This document shows positions 35,985 through 45,782 of a DNA stretch of 64,000 nucleotides, one piece after another. This DNA comes from Megasphaera sp. (GTDB lineage: Bacteria; Bacillota; Negativicutes; Veillonellales; Megasphaeraceae). The position numbers and the translations under genes are program-made. Within the stretch, counting starts at the first letter, position 1. Every line of letters starts with the position of its first letter. The notes under the pieces were generated by a model that worked only from the letters and a program-made list of their open reading frames with translations, had not been told where the DNA came from and did not search any database. The stretch covers positions 19,685 to 83,684 of the forward strand of contig JAKVKI010000005.1 in the NCBI GenBank assembly GCA_022486585.1, written 5' to 3'.

Positions 35985-36475
35985 ATGCCCTCCTTATGAA
36001 ATAGATACACCTTAGCCATAGCATGGATAAGGAAAACACCACAGATACCACAAATGATTTGACCCACAGATAAGCTGACTGCCAGCATACCATACGGGAG
36101 GTGCAACAAATAGGATAGCCATAGGCTGACACCGAGAGACGGCACGAGCCAAATCGGCAAAGCCGTAAGCCATATGTTCCAATCATGCAGGCGAATTTGA
36201 ACGATAAGCCAGGTCGTCGCAATGCCGACAAAACAACCACCGAACATGTCCAGCGGTCCCAGGCCGCCAAAAAGAAAATTCGCTATGAGGTTCGCTATAC
36301 CCAAGGGTATGACCAGGAAGGGATACAAGTAGGCTAACGCATATAATGCCGTGGCTATACGAATCTGATACGCTCCAAAAGACACGCCTTGCGTGATATA
36401 TAATAAAACGACATACATAGCAATGACCATACTGGAAATAGTCATTTTACGTGTATTTACAAGGAAATTATACAT
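35981..36475 (-). CDS. queT: QueT-type queuosine precursor transporter (ECF S component)
   Basis: A 164-residue protein with five or six hydrophobic helices. It belongs to the QueT family (ECF transporter S components) judged by [21 protein letters not shown] and [12 protein letters not shown]. It would bind queuine or preQ-type precursors and use a shared energising module encoded elsewhere. The ATG at 36475 follows AAAGGGGGCGG; the longer ORF would run into the terminator hairpin. Its coupling to queF and the preQ1 riboswitch strongly supports the role. Confidence 0.92.
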   Translation of the reverse strand: MYNFLVNTRKMTISSMVIAMYVVLLYITQGVSFGAYQIRIATALYALAYLYPFLVIPLGIANLIANFLFGGLGPLDMFGGCFVGIATTWLIVQIRLHDWNIWLTALPIWLVPSLGVSLWLSYLLHLPYGMLAVSLSVGQIICGICGVFLIHAMAKVYLFHKEGI

Positions 36476-36503
36476 CAGCACCGCCCCCTTTCCCATAAAA
36501 AAA

Positions 36504-36528
36504 ACGGGTTTGTTGGAAACAAACCCGT
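36504..36528 (-). terminator. Attenuator terminator of the preQ1 riboswitch
   Basis: Minus strand ACGGGTTTGTT, three-base loop, AACAAACCCGT (11 perfect pairs) and eight T, between the aptamer and queT. Confidence 0.92.
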
Positions 36529-36550
36529 AAGTGCACAATATTCTTGTACT

Positions 36551-36596
36551 ACTTCCTAGTTTTATTTACCGACAGGATGGATTACGAACTGTCCTA
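36551..36596 (-). promoter_or_regulatory. preQ1-I riboswitch
   Basis: Minus strand shows P1 GACAG with CTGTC, loop TTCGTAATCCATC, and the A-rich tail TAAATAAAACTAGGAAG whose GGA can pair with TCC in the loop to make the class I pseudoknot. Layout and tail closely follow the known preQ1-I pattern (AAAACNAGG). It lies before a terminator and queT-queF. It starts only 15 bases after the lepB stop codon. Confidence 0.85.
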
Positions 36597-36611
36597 TAGA
36601 CTATAGAATTT

Positions 36612-37172
36612 TTACCAAACGACCTTGCCCAACACATGATCAATAGGAACAGGACCGATAAAGCGGCTGTCACTGCTATGATTACGATTATCGCCCATAC
36701 AAAATACATATCCTTCTGGAACAGTAATCGTACCCTTTTGACTGTATGTCATTTGTTCATTGATATATGGTTCATCAAGAGCTTCACCGTTGCGCCATAC
36801 TTTGCCATCGTGGAACGCTAACGTATCACCGGGATGACCGATGACCCGTTTGACCCAAACATTTTTAGTCTGCAGGTTATGATCAAAAAAAGCCATATAG
36901 TTATGCATCGGTTCAGCTACATCATCTTTCCACGTACGCGGATAATGGACACGGCTGTCAATAATGACAATATCTCCATAACTCGGTACTTCATTCATAA
37001 TGTGCGTCCATTTAGATACGACAAGGTATTCTCCATTATGCAACGTAGGCACCATAGATTCGCCCGACACACGTGTCGGCTGGAAAAAGAATATATGAAT
37101 GACCATAGCAATGGCCAGCGCTATAATAATAGAATAAATCCATTCGTATACTTCATGTAAAATAGTATTCAA
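36612..37172 (-). CDS. lepB: Signal peptidase I
   Basis: A 186-residue type I signal peptidase: one N-terminal membrane helix (IYSIIIALAIAMVIHIFFF), catalytic Ser in SGESMVPTL, catalytic Lys in VWVKRVIGHPGD, and the C-terminal GDNRNHSSDSR box. It cleaves signal peptides outside the membrane. The start is TTG at 37172, six bases after AAGGAGG. The longer ORF in the track (from 37235) would place the ribosome site inside the gene. No separate promoter for queT is evident between lepB and the riboswitch. Confidence 0.95.
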   Translation of the reverse strand: MNTILHEVYEWIYSIIIALAIAMVIHIFFFQPTRVSGESMVPTLHNGEYLVVSKWTHIMNEVPSYGDIVIIDSRVHYPRTWKDDVAEPMHNYMAFFDHNLQTKNVWVKRVIGHPGDTLAFHDGKVWRNGEALDEPYINEQMTYSQKGTITVPEGYVFCMGDNRNHSSDSRFIGPVPIDHVLGKVVW

Positions 37173-37266
37173 GTTAAGCCTCCTTACGTACTTATCTATT
37201 TTACCAAACACATAGGACAAAAGCAAGAGAAACACGGTTCGAATATGACGGCGAACATAAGTTACC

Positions 37267-37818
37267 CTAGTTCTGTCCCTGTTGCCCTTTCTCTATCATA
37301 TATGACAATTCTTTTTGGTTTATACATCCTTGTCTTCGTTCTCTGATTTGTCCATATTGTCCAATCATAATGGATTCAGGCACTTCACTGATCGTATAGG
37401 CAGCTGCATTCTCTATATCCGTCGTGTAGAAAGGCAGGTCGTAATCGTGAGATGCCAAAAAAGACTGCACGTCCGTATCGTCTCGTCCCAACGAAAGAAT
37501 GACGAAATAGACTCGCTGACCATATTGATGATATAGTGTTTCCAGTACTGGAAGCTGTTGCTCGCTCAATTCACTCCACGGCATCCAAACCAGCAGATAA
37601 ACTGGTTTTTTATTATATAAATCTTTTATTTTATGTGCCTTACCTGCCTGATCATATAGGATGATATTCCGTGCTAACGATTCGGTTTCTGCCTGTGTAA
37701 TAGCCTGAGCTTCTTTTTTATCAGCATCTTTGGCAATATTTTCATCTTTCCCCGGCCAAAAACAAGCGATCAGGACCAGACAAATAACCGTTAGCCCCGC
37801 TAAGATCCTATTTTTCAT
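37267..37818 (-). CDS. Thioredoxin-fold (TlpA-like) lipoprotein lacking CXXC
   Basis: A 183-residue protein. The N-terminus has a hydrophobic segment ending LIAC, a fair lipobox, so it is probably lipid-anchored outside the cell membrane. Residues from about 50 follow the TlpA/ResA pattern (ILYDQAGKAHKIKDLYNKKPVYLLVWMPW). Where these proteins have WCxxC, this one has WSELS, so it cannot be a dithiol oxidoreductase. Its C-terminal cis-Pro region (SEVPESIMI) remains. The ATG overlaps the upstream dehydrogenase stop by four bases. Function unknown; a binding or chaperone role is a guess. Confidence 0.75.
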   Translation of the reverse strand: MKNRILAGLTVICLVLIACFWPGKDENIAKDADKKEAQAITQAETESLARNIILYDQAGKAHKIKDLYNKKPVYLLVWMPWSELSEQQLPVLETLYHQYGQRVYFVILSLGRDDTDVQSFLASHDYDLPFYTTDIENAAAYTISEVPESIMIGQYGQIRERRQGCINQKELSYMIEKGQQGQN

Positions 37819-38783
37819 TTCTTATATCCCGTCGTGAAATCGACATAATTTTGCAATTTCTTCCCAGACAGGAAGTTCTTCAAATTATGTGCTGCTATAC
37901 GAACGATATTGTCGTGTGTAGCCTGCAAGTGATAGCCGCCAGATACGTGGGGCGTAATATAAATGCCCTTTGTATGCCACATCGGACTGTCCGCTGGTAA
38001 GGGCTCCGGATCGGTGACATCGACAGCTGCACCAGCAAGATGGCCGCTCTGCACAGCGTCGCAGAGTGCCGCTTGAACAACGTTAGCGCCACGGCCTATA
38101 TTGAGAAAATAGGCGCCTTTTTTCATAGCAGCAAATCGTTCTGCTGTATATAACTGATAGGTCTGCGCCGTATCCGGCAAGCTGGACGCAACAATATCCG
38201 CTGCTGCCAAATACGTATCGAGCTGATCCATCGTCCCCATTTCATCAGCTTCTGGCAACAGTGCTGTACTGCGACGGCGTATACCGATAACATGAGCACC
38301 TAAAGCCTTCATCCGTTTGCCGAACTGCCGCCCAATATCGCCGAACCCGACGATGAGGACTGTCGAACCATAAATAGACCGGACAGGGCCTTCATCATGC
38401 CAACTGGCAGCCTTCTGGTTATCATAATAAGCATATAGTTTTTTCATCATGGCCAACAATTGCGCCGTCATATGTTCCGATAACGCAAGACCATATGCTC
38501 CAGTTGCATTCGTGAGACAAACTCCGTCTGCCAGGATACCTGGTTTGCAGTACGAGTTTGCGCCAGCACTATTTAATTGGAGCCAGCGAAGTTTAGGAGC
38601 TCTCACCAGAAGCGCCGGATCAATATTGCCAATAATGACTTCAGCATCTGCCAGCACCGCTTCCGATGCCTGCACTCCTACAGGTCCCTGCACTGGCAAA
38701 TAAACGACTTCATTCCCTGCTGCAGCCGCTTCAAGCCACTGCTTATGATACGGTGTTACTTCCATAGCAACTACTATTTTCAT
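37815..38783 (-). CDS. D-isomer-specific 2-hydroxyacid dehydrogenase
   Basis: A 322-residue NAD-dependent dehydrogenase. The nucleotide loop is GFGDIGRQFGKRM. The catalytic residues appear in order: Arg in LNIGRGANVV, Glu in DVTDPEPLP and His in ITPHVSGGY. It resembles the GhrA/SerA-like group acting on glyoxylate, hydroxypyruvate or related acids; the substrate is not defined. First gene of a likely unit with the thioredoxin-fold lipoprotein and lepB. Confidence 0.92.
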   Translation of the reverse strand: MKIVVAMEVTPYHKQWLEAAAAGNEVVYLPVQGPVGVQASEAVLADAEVIIGNIDPALLVRAPKLRWLQLNSAGANSYCKPGILADGVCLTNATGAYGLALSEHMTAQLLAMMKKLYAYYDNQKAASWHDEGPVRSIYGSTVLIVGFGDIGRQFGKRMKALGAHVIGIRRRSTALLPEADEMGTMDQLDTYLAAADIVASSLPDTAQTYQLYTAERFAAMKKGAYFLNIGRGANVVQAALCDAVQSGHLAGAAVDVTDPEPLPADSPMWHTKGIYITPHVSGGYHLQATHDNIVRIAAHNLKNFLSGKKLQNYVDFTTGYKK

Positions 38784-38857
38784 AGGATTCCCTCTTATTC
38801 TATTTTGATATCATTGCTATTATTTCATATTTACTCTTTGTTGTAAATAGCAAAAAC

Positions 38858-38883
38858 GCAGGGGCCATTGACACTGCCCCTGC
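38858..38883 (-). terminator. Terminator of the carbamoyltransferase gene
   Basis: GCAGGGGC, 10-base loop, GCCCCTGC, followed on the minus strand by GTTTTTG. Lies about 35 bases after the stop. Confidence 0.85.
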
Positions 38884-38917
38884 AAATGATAAACGTACTA
38901 TATAGATATGATGAAAC

Positions 38918-39859
38918 TTACCAATCCAATTTGCCAGTCATCAAATATACAAGAAGACCTTTTTCAGCATGACGACGATTTTCAGCTTCGTCAAGAATCG
39001 TATCCAAATGTTGTTCCATAACATCCTGCGTGATTTCAAAACCCGGATGGATCGGCATATCATGGAATACCATCGTATTCGTGCCGCCCATCAAATCGGC
39101 ATCGATTTGATAGGGCATCATCATATTGATAATGGCATCCTTCTTTTCTTTGTATGCCGGATTAGTGAAGAATTCCATATCGACCCAGGTATCTGTGTAA
39201 ATGCAGTCCGCTTCGGCAACGACTTTCTTCAAGTCTTCTTTGGAAATATCTGTCGGCAGCTCAATATAGTTGCCAGTTTTCTTCAAGCCATCATAGAAAT
39301 CATCGCCAACTGCCATGACCTGCTTAAACGGTGTCAGGCCGTACATTGTACCACCGAGCATCGTGACGATTTCACTAAGGGAGTTATATGTATTGTTTTT
39401 CGCTCCGATGTACAGTACTTTGACATCAAAATGACCGGTTTTTTCATACAAGGTCAGCATATCAGCCAATGCCTGAGACGGGTGGAACGTATTATCACAA
39501 CCATTGATCACGGGAACTGTACCATACTTCATAAAAGCATTCGTCGTTTCCGACTTTTTAAAACGTCCCATAATGCAATCAACGTTACGGCAAACGTATT
39601 TGATTTCACTCATAAGGTCACCAATAGTAAAATTACTATCCGCCCATTTTTGATTGTATGCTTTGCCGCCTAATTCTTCCATACCGATCGTAAAGGATAA
39701 ATACGTACGGTTAGATGTTTTTTCAAATAATGTATATAATTTTTTTCCTTCTAAGAGATGAGAATATTCTTCTTGATTCTGTTTTATTTTTTCTGCTAAC
39801 AATAAAATTCCTTTTAATTCTTCTGCTGTATAGTCAGCAAAACTGTTCGCATGTTTCAT
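38918..39859 (-). CDS. Divergent ornithine/aspartate carbamoyltransferase family protein
   Basis: A 313-residue member of the transcarbamoylase superfamily. FEKTSNRTYLSF occupies the carbamoyl-phosphate site usually read as STRTR, so the second Arg is Tyr. HPSQALADM is intact. The second-substrate motif usually read as HCLP is HDMP here. The C-terminal AENRRHAEKGLLVYLM resembles ornithine transcarbamoylase. These changes suggest a different amine substrate, or a catabolic or unknown transcarbamoylase. It is a single-gene unit, with no arginine or pyrimidine genes nearby. GGAGG precedes the ATG. Confidence 0.82.
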   Translation of the reverse strand: MKHANSFADYTAEELKGILLLAEKIKQNQEEYSHLLEGKKLYTLFEKTSNRTYLSFTIGMEELGGKAYNQKWADSNFTIGDLMSEIKYVCRNVDCIMGRFKKSETTNAFMKYGTVPVINGCDNTFHPSQALADMLTLYEKTGHFDVKVLYIGAKNNTYNSLSEIVTMLGGTMYGLTPFKQVMAVGDDFYDGLKKTGNYIELPTDISKEDLKKVVAEADCIYTDTWVDMEFFTNPAYKEKKDAIINMMMPYQIDADLMGGTNTMVFHDMPIHPGFEITQDVMEQHLDTILDEAENRRHAEKGLLVYLMTGKLDW

Positions 39860-39904
39860 TTGTATGCATCCTCCAAACTATAATTCCAACCTTAACGTGC
39901 TTAT

Positions 39905-39933
39905 ATCATAGCACATTGTTATCATATTTTCAA
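39905..39933 (-). promoter_or_regulatory. Promoter of the carbamoyltransferase gene
   Basis: Minus strand TTGAAA (39928-39933), 17 bases, TATGAT (39905-39910) with an extended TGC before it. GTGC and GCAC arms flank the -10 (see findings). The rest of the 210-base gap to atpC holds only A/T-rich sequence and the atpC terminator. Confidence 0.7.
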
Positions 39934-40026
39934 GTTTTTATGCACATTTTTTACAAATTCATACACGAAGTTTATAAATCAGCTCGTATCCCCTCTCTGC
40001 CTCGTATTTTCTTCAAGAAATAAAAA

Positions 40027-40054
40027 ACTGCCGGGATAGTTATATCCCGACAGT
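40027..40054 (-). terminator. Terminator of the ATP synthase operon
   Basis: A stem of eleven pairs with one mismatch (ACTG-C-CGGGATA against TATCCCG-A-CAGT) and a minus-strand T run, 18 bases after atpC. Confidence 0.85.
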
Positions 40055-40072
40055 CTGAATCAAGTGCGCATA

Positions 40073-40495
40073 TTATTGGCCGCCATATTTTTTGGCAACA
40101 TCAATGCGGCGCAGAGCACGCTGTAAAGCAAGTGTCGCTCGTTCTACGTCAATATTGCTGTTTAAGTCACTGAGCCGTTTTTCTGCTCTGTCTTTTGCGG
40201 CTTGAGCTCGTCTTACATCAATATCTCCTGGTTTTTCTGCAGCCGGCGTAATGACCGTAATAGTATTATTGCTGACCTCTAAAAAACCTTTTGCTATAGT
40301 AATCGCCTGGCGCTGGCCCTGTTGTTCATATTCGAGTGGCCAAATGCTGAGCGATGCAATAAGTGGAGCATGATTGGGTAAAATCCCCAAGTCCCCGTCA
40401 AGAGCACGGACTAAGACAAAGTTCACGTCTTCATTGAGAACGGCAGCATCCGGTGTAATGACTTCCAAACGGATTGTCTTTCCTGTTTCTGCCAT
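40073..40495 (-). CDS. atpC: ATP synthase F1 epsilon subunit
   Basis: A 140-residue epsilon subunit: N-terminal beta sandwich (LEVITPDAAVLNEDV, GDLGILPNHAPLIASL, KGFLEVSNNTITVITP) and the C-terminal two-helix part (RRAQAAKDRAEKRLSDL) that can inhibit hydrolysis. It is the last gene of the atp operon, three bases after atpD. Confidence 0.97.
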   Translation of the reverse strand: MAETGKTIRLEVITPDAAVLNEDVNFVLVRALDGDLGILPNHAPLIASLSIWPLEYEQQGQRQAITIAKGFLEVSNNTITVITPAAEKPGDIDVRRAQAAKDRAEKRLSDLNSNIDVERATLALQRALRRIDVAKKYGGQ

Positions 40496-40498
40496 CGC

Positions 40499-41938
<1,440 letters not shown>

Positions 41939-41965
41939 TTAATTTATTTCAAACCGTACTGCTGC

Positions 41966-42823
41966 TTACTGCAACGCATTAGCGCCACTGACGATTTCTG
42001 TCAATTCATTGGTAATGCCAGCCTGGCGGACCTTATTGTAATGAACCGTCAGTTTATCGATCAAATCACCTGCATTATCCGTTGCTGACGTCATAGCCGT
42101 CATGCGGGCACCTAATTCACTCGCTGCAGATTGGAGCAAACTATTATAGATAAACATGTCCAAATACTGCGGCAAAAGAGATGCTAATACTTGATCTGCA
42201 TCTGGTGCAAAAAGATATTCTTCCTTTGGCCCCTGCCCTTCTGCATTATTCTGTTCAATAGGCAGCATTTTCACAGTTTGGACAACCTGGGTCAGTGCTG
42301 ATTTGAATTTTGTATAGATGACATAGACTTCGTCTACTTCACCGGCCATGAATTTTTCTGTGGCCACGTGGGCTATATCCTGGGCATGGGAGAACTGGGG
42401 CTTATCAGAGAAACCACTCCAGCGTTTATCCGGAATCACCCGCAAATGCTTCAAATATTCAGCCGGCTTGCGGCCTGTTGTCAGAATACACGAAGCTGTA
42501 CGGGGTTTGTCCTTAAGGACAGCCACCATGGTCTTATTAATGTTGGAACTAAATCCGCCTGCCAGCCCTTTATCGGCACCGATAAAGATATAGCAAGTTT
42601 TCTTTACTTCCCTGGCCTTAAACAAATCATTATCACTGTTAGGAGACGCTGCAGATAACCGCTGCAACATTCCTTCGATCTTTTCGGTATAGGGAGCTGT
42701 TGCCAGTGCCCGTTCCTGTGCACGGCGCAGTCGTACGGAGGATACCATCTTCATGGCCTTAGTAATCTGCTGGGTATTGGTAACGGATTTTATCCGCCTA
42801 TTTATTTCGCGTGCACTCGGCAT
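41966..42823 (-). CDS. atpG: ATP synthase F1 gamma subunit
   Basis: A 285-residue central-stalk subunit. The N-terminal helix MPSAREINRRIKSVTNTQQITKAMKMVS and the C-terminal RMTAMTSATDNAGDLI helix form the rotating coiled coil. AGGAGG precedes the ATG. It lies between atpA and atpD as usual. Confidence 0.98.
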   Translation of the reverse strand: MPSAREINRRIKSVTNTQQITKAMKMVSSVRLRRAQERALATAPYTEKIEGMLQRLSAASPNSDNDLFKAREVKKTCYIFIGADKGLAGGFSSNINKTMVAVLKDKPRTASCILTTGRKPAEYLKHLRVIPDKRWSGFSDKPQFSHAQDIAHVATEKFMAGEVDEVYVIYTKFKSALTQVVQTVKMLPIEQNNAEGQGPKEEYLFAPDADQVLASLLPQYLDMFIYNSLLQSAASELGARMTAMTSATDNAGDLIDKLTVHYNKVRQAGITNELTEIVSGANALQ

Positions 42824-42826
42824 CGG

Positions 42827-44362
42827 TTATTCCTCCTCTTTGATCAGTTTATGGGATACACCAAATTCCTTCGTATATTCCGCTACTGCCTTTTTAAGAG
42901 CGGCTTCTTCTTCGTCACCGAGCTGCTTCGTATCTTTAATATGCTGCCCCACTTCAGGATAGTTAGCATGCATAAATTTGATAAAACCATCTTCAAATTC
43001 CGGTACTTCTTTAACTTCGACAGGCATGAGGTACCCACGGACAGCCAAATATACTTCCATGACCTGATCTTCAACAGGCATTGGCTGATACTGTGGCTGA
43101 ATCAACATCTGCATGGTCCGTTCCCCTTGGTCGATCTGGGCTTTCGTGCTCTTATCGAGGTCGGAACCGAACTGTGCGAAAGCTGCTAATTCACGATACT
43201 GAGCCAGGCTCAAACGGAGTGTACCAGCAATTTTCTTCATCGCCTTGATCTGAGCAGAACCACCAACACGGGATACGGACAAGCCGACGTTAATAGCCGG
43301 ACGAACACCGGAGTTAAATAATTCAGTTTCCAAGAAAATCTGACCATCTGTAATGGAGATAACATTCGTCGGGATATATGCCGACAAGTCACCTGCCAGT
43401 GTTTCAATGATAGGCAAGGCTGTAATAGAACCGCCGCCTAATTCATCAGACAGTTTCGCTGCACGTTCGAGCAAACGGGAATGTAAATAGAAAACATCGC
43501 CCGGATAGGCTTCACGTCCTGGCGGACGGCGCAGCAACAAACTCATCGCACGATATGCCTGTGCATGTTTGGACAAATCATCATAGACACAGAGAACATC
43601 TTTGCCCTTATCCATGAAATATTCACCCATAGATACACCAGAATATGGTGCCAAATACTGTAGCGGAGCGCCATCAGATGCAGTAGCTGTTACAACGATA
43701 GTGTATGCCATGGCACCGTGTTCTTCTAACGTACGGACGACACGGGCAACGGTCGAGGCTTTCTGACCGATAGCAACATAAATACAAATAACACCGCTGT
43801 CTTTCTGATTGATAATAGCATCGATAGCGATAGCTGTTTTACCGGTACCACGGTCACCAATGATCAATTCACGCTGGCCACGGCCAATAGGTACCATGGA
43901 GTCGATCGCTTTCAGCCCTGTCTGCAGAGGAACTTTAACAGGCTGGCGGTCCGCTATGCCATGTGCCTTAACTTCAACTAAGCGAGATTCCGTTGATTGA
44001 ATGGCGCCTTTACCATCAATAGGAGCGCCCAACGGATTGACGACACGTCCCAACATGCATTCACCAACAGGTACACGCATGACACGCCCTGTACGGCGGA
44101 CTGTATCGCCTTCTTTGATAAGGTAGTCATTGCCGAGCAAAACGGCACCGACGTTGTCTTCTTCCAAGTTCAATGCCAGCCCATATACATCATGAGGCAG
44201 TTCCAGCAATTCCCCGGACATGGCCTTATCCAAACCGTAAATATGTGCAATGCCATCCCCGACTTCCAGGACAGTGCCGACGTCGTCGACGTTCATTTCC
44301 ACATCATAATCTTCGATTTGTTTTTTGATTATAGCCGTTATTTCTTCTGGCTTCATTTTCAT
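42827..44362 (-). CDS. atpA: ATP synthase F1 alpha subunit
   Basis: A 511-residue non-catalytic nucleotide-binding subunit with [15 protein letters not shown] and the arginine-finger region [13 protein letters not shown]. The first codon overlaps the atpH stop as TAATG; a second ATG two codons later is also possible. Length is normal. Confidence 0.99.
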   Translation of the reverse strand: MKMKPEEITAIIKKQIEDYDVEMNVDDVGTVLEVGDGIAHIYGLDKAMSGELLELPHDVYGLALNLEEDNVGAVLLGNDYLIKEGDTVRRTGRVMRVPVGECMLGRVVNPLGAPIDGKGAIQSTESRLVEVKAHGIADRQPVKVPLQTGLKAIDSMVPIGRGQRELIIGDRGTGKTAIAIDAIINQKDSGVICIYVAIGQKASTVARVVRTLEEHGAMAYTIVVTATASDGAPLQYLAPYSGVSMGEYFMDKGKDVLCVYDDLSKHAQAYRAMSLLLRRPPGREAYPGDVFYLHSRLLERAAKLSDELGGGSITALPIIETLAGDLSAYIPTNVISITDGQIFLETELFNSGVRPAINVGLSVSRVGGSAQIKAMKKIAGTLRLSLAQYRELAAFAQFGSDLDKSTKAQIDQGERTMQMLIQPQYQPMPVEDQVMEVYLAVRGYLMPVEVKEVPEFEDGFIKFMHANYPEVGQHIKDTKQLGDEEEAALKKAVAEYTKEFGVSHKLIKEEE

Positions 44363-44928
44363 TATTCGTCCGTCACCCCATTCATAACGTCAGCTTTTAG
44401 CAACGCGTGCTTCATATCGCGCAACTGCCGCAGCAAACTTCCGTCGATTAATCTGTCGCCAATTTGGACAACGACACCGCCAATAATCGTTGGATCGGTG
44501 TAGTAGAGCGGGTCGATCTTCTGACCTGTCATCTGTTCCAGGCTGGCAAGCAGTTTCTTTTCTTCTTGTGCCGATAAGGGTTTGACCACGCGAATCTTTG
44601 CAACGGCGATGTGCTGTGCCTTACGGGCCAAATCGATAAAACCGTCAATGGCACAGACCATAGCTGCTTCGCGCCGGCGATCTACCATTACGTAGAGGAA
44701 CCGTAGAACCAACGGCGACACACTATCAGAAAAAATTTCTTTTAAGATTTCTTTTTTGGCTTTAGGTGGTATTAACGGATGATTGAGGAATTTCCAAGAA
44801 TCCGGATTTCCCTGCAATATATCCCGTACCGCTTTCAGCTCATTTCCAAATTCTTCCAGCTTATTCTGTTCGCTGGCAATGTCAAACATTGCCTGGCTGT
44901 ATTTGCTATAAACGATTTCGGGTATCAT
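44362..44928 (-). CDS. atpH: ATP synthase F1 delta subunit
   Basis: A 188-residue delta subunit linking the b stalk to F1. The N-terminal helical bundle ([20 protein letters not shown]) and the C-terminal segment [27 protein letters not shown] are typical. Located between atpF and atpA, one base overlapping atpA. Confidence 0.97.
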   Translation of the reverse strand: MIPEIVYSKYSQAMFDIASEQNKLEEFGNELKAVRDILQGNPDSWKFLNHPLIPPKAKKEILKEIFSDSVSPLVLRFLYVMVDRRREAAMVCAIDGFIDLARKAQHIAVAKIRVVKPLSAQEEKKLLASLEQMTGQKIDPLYYTDPTIIGGVVVQIGDRLIDGSLLRQLRDMKHALLKADVMNGVTDE

Positions 44929-44930
44929 GA

Positions 44931-45428
44931 TTAATTCCCCTTTGCCTGTTGCACGTGAATTTTATCAATGCAATCTGCAATCAGTTTAGCGTTTGTATCT
45001 GTATTTATATTTTTTTGGAGCAGTTTTTCTGCAACAGCCATCGACAGCGTCACTACTTCATTACGCATTTCTCTGAGTGCGGCTTCCCGTTCATTCTTGA
45101 TTTCTGCCTGAGCGACTTCTTTTTCCCGGGTAATCTGAGCACGAATAGCATCAAGTTGGGCTTGGGCTTCTTTATCAGCCTGTTTGACCGCTTTATCTAC
45201 AATAGCCTGCGCTTCTGCACGGGCATTGCGGATTTGCGCTTCATAGTCAGCTTTAATCTTCGTTGCTTCTTCACGGTTCTTTGCAGCTACATCCAGGTCC
45301 GACGCAATTTTATTTCTCCGGTCTTCCAATACCTTCAATAATGGTTTATACGCGAACTTCGCCAAGATGGCTACTAGGATAAAGAAGTTGAGGAATTGTA
45401 AAATCAACGTACCATTGATACTAACCAA
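44931..45428 (-). CDS. atpF: ATP synthase Fo b subunit
   Basis: A 165-residue peripheral-stalk subunit. One N-terminal membrane helix (LILQFLNFFILVAILAKFAY) is followed by a long charged coiled coil rich in Ala, Glu and Lys. It ends two bases before atpH. Confidence 0.97.
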   Translation of the reverse strand: MVSINGTLILQFLNFFILVAILAKFAYKPLLKVLEDRRNKIASDLDVAAKNREEATKIKADYEAQIRNARAEAQAIVDKAVKQADKEAQAQLDAIRAQITREKEVAQAEIKNEREAALREMRNEVVTLSMAVAEKLLQKNINTDTNAKLIADCIDKIHVQQAKGN

Positions 45429-45446
45429 TATGAATCCCTCCCTGCG

Positions 45447-45465
45447 GTAATGGATAGTCCATTAC
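45447..45465 (-). other. Stem-loop between atpE and atpF
   Basis: GTAATGG, five-base loop, CCATTAC in the 44-base gap. It has no T run, so it is more likely an mRNA stability or processing element than a terminator. This fits the high expression needed for the c subunit; the role is inferred. Confidence 0.45.
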
Positions 45466-45472
45466 GGTAGTA

Positions 45473-45730
45473 TTAAAGCATGCTGGTAAACGGATTAGCG
45501 AATACCAGAACGATAGCGATAACAGCAGCAATGATAGGCATGGATTCAATCAAGCCAACAGAGATAAGGAAGTTGACGAGCAATTTGCCGCCCATTTCCG
45601 GCTGACGAGCTAAGCCTTCGAGCATCTTAGCAGCAGCATGACCATCACCAACAGCAGCGCCAAGAGCTGCAAAACCAATGCCAATAGCGGCTCCCAAAGC
45701 CGATAAACCTAATACTAATGCTTGTTCCAT
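45473..45730 (-). CDS. atpE: ATP synthase Fo c subunit
   Basis: An 85-residue hairpin of two membrane helices joined by the polar loop ARQPE. The ion-carrying Glu62 is in helix 2 (GLIESMPII). The residue after Glu is Ser, as in Na+-coupled c subunits, but the Thr and Tyr that complete the classic Na+ site are Met and Ile here. In helix 1, VGDGHAAAK has Asp29 at the place of the Na+-site Gln, giving a second carboxylate at the ion site. AGGAGG precedes the ATG. Ion choice (H+ or Na+) cannot be read with certainty. Confidence 0.97.
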   Translation of the reverse strand: MEQALVLGLSALGAAIGIGFAALGAAVGDGHAAAKMLEGLARQPEMGGKLLVNFLISVGLIESMPIIAAVIAIVLVFANPFTSML

Positions 45731-45782
45731 AATAAAATCCTCCTTAAATTGAATGTTTCTCCTATTACATCTTACATTGACA

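Noticed and set aside
38969-39673. 234-residue plus-strand ORF opposite the carbamoyltransferase
   Set aside because: Shadow of the real minus-strand gene; no known motif and no start signals.
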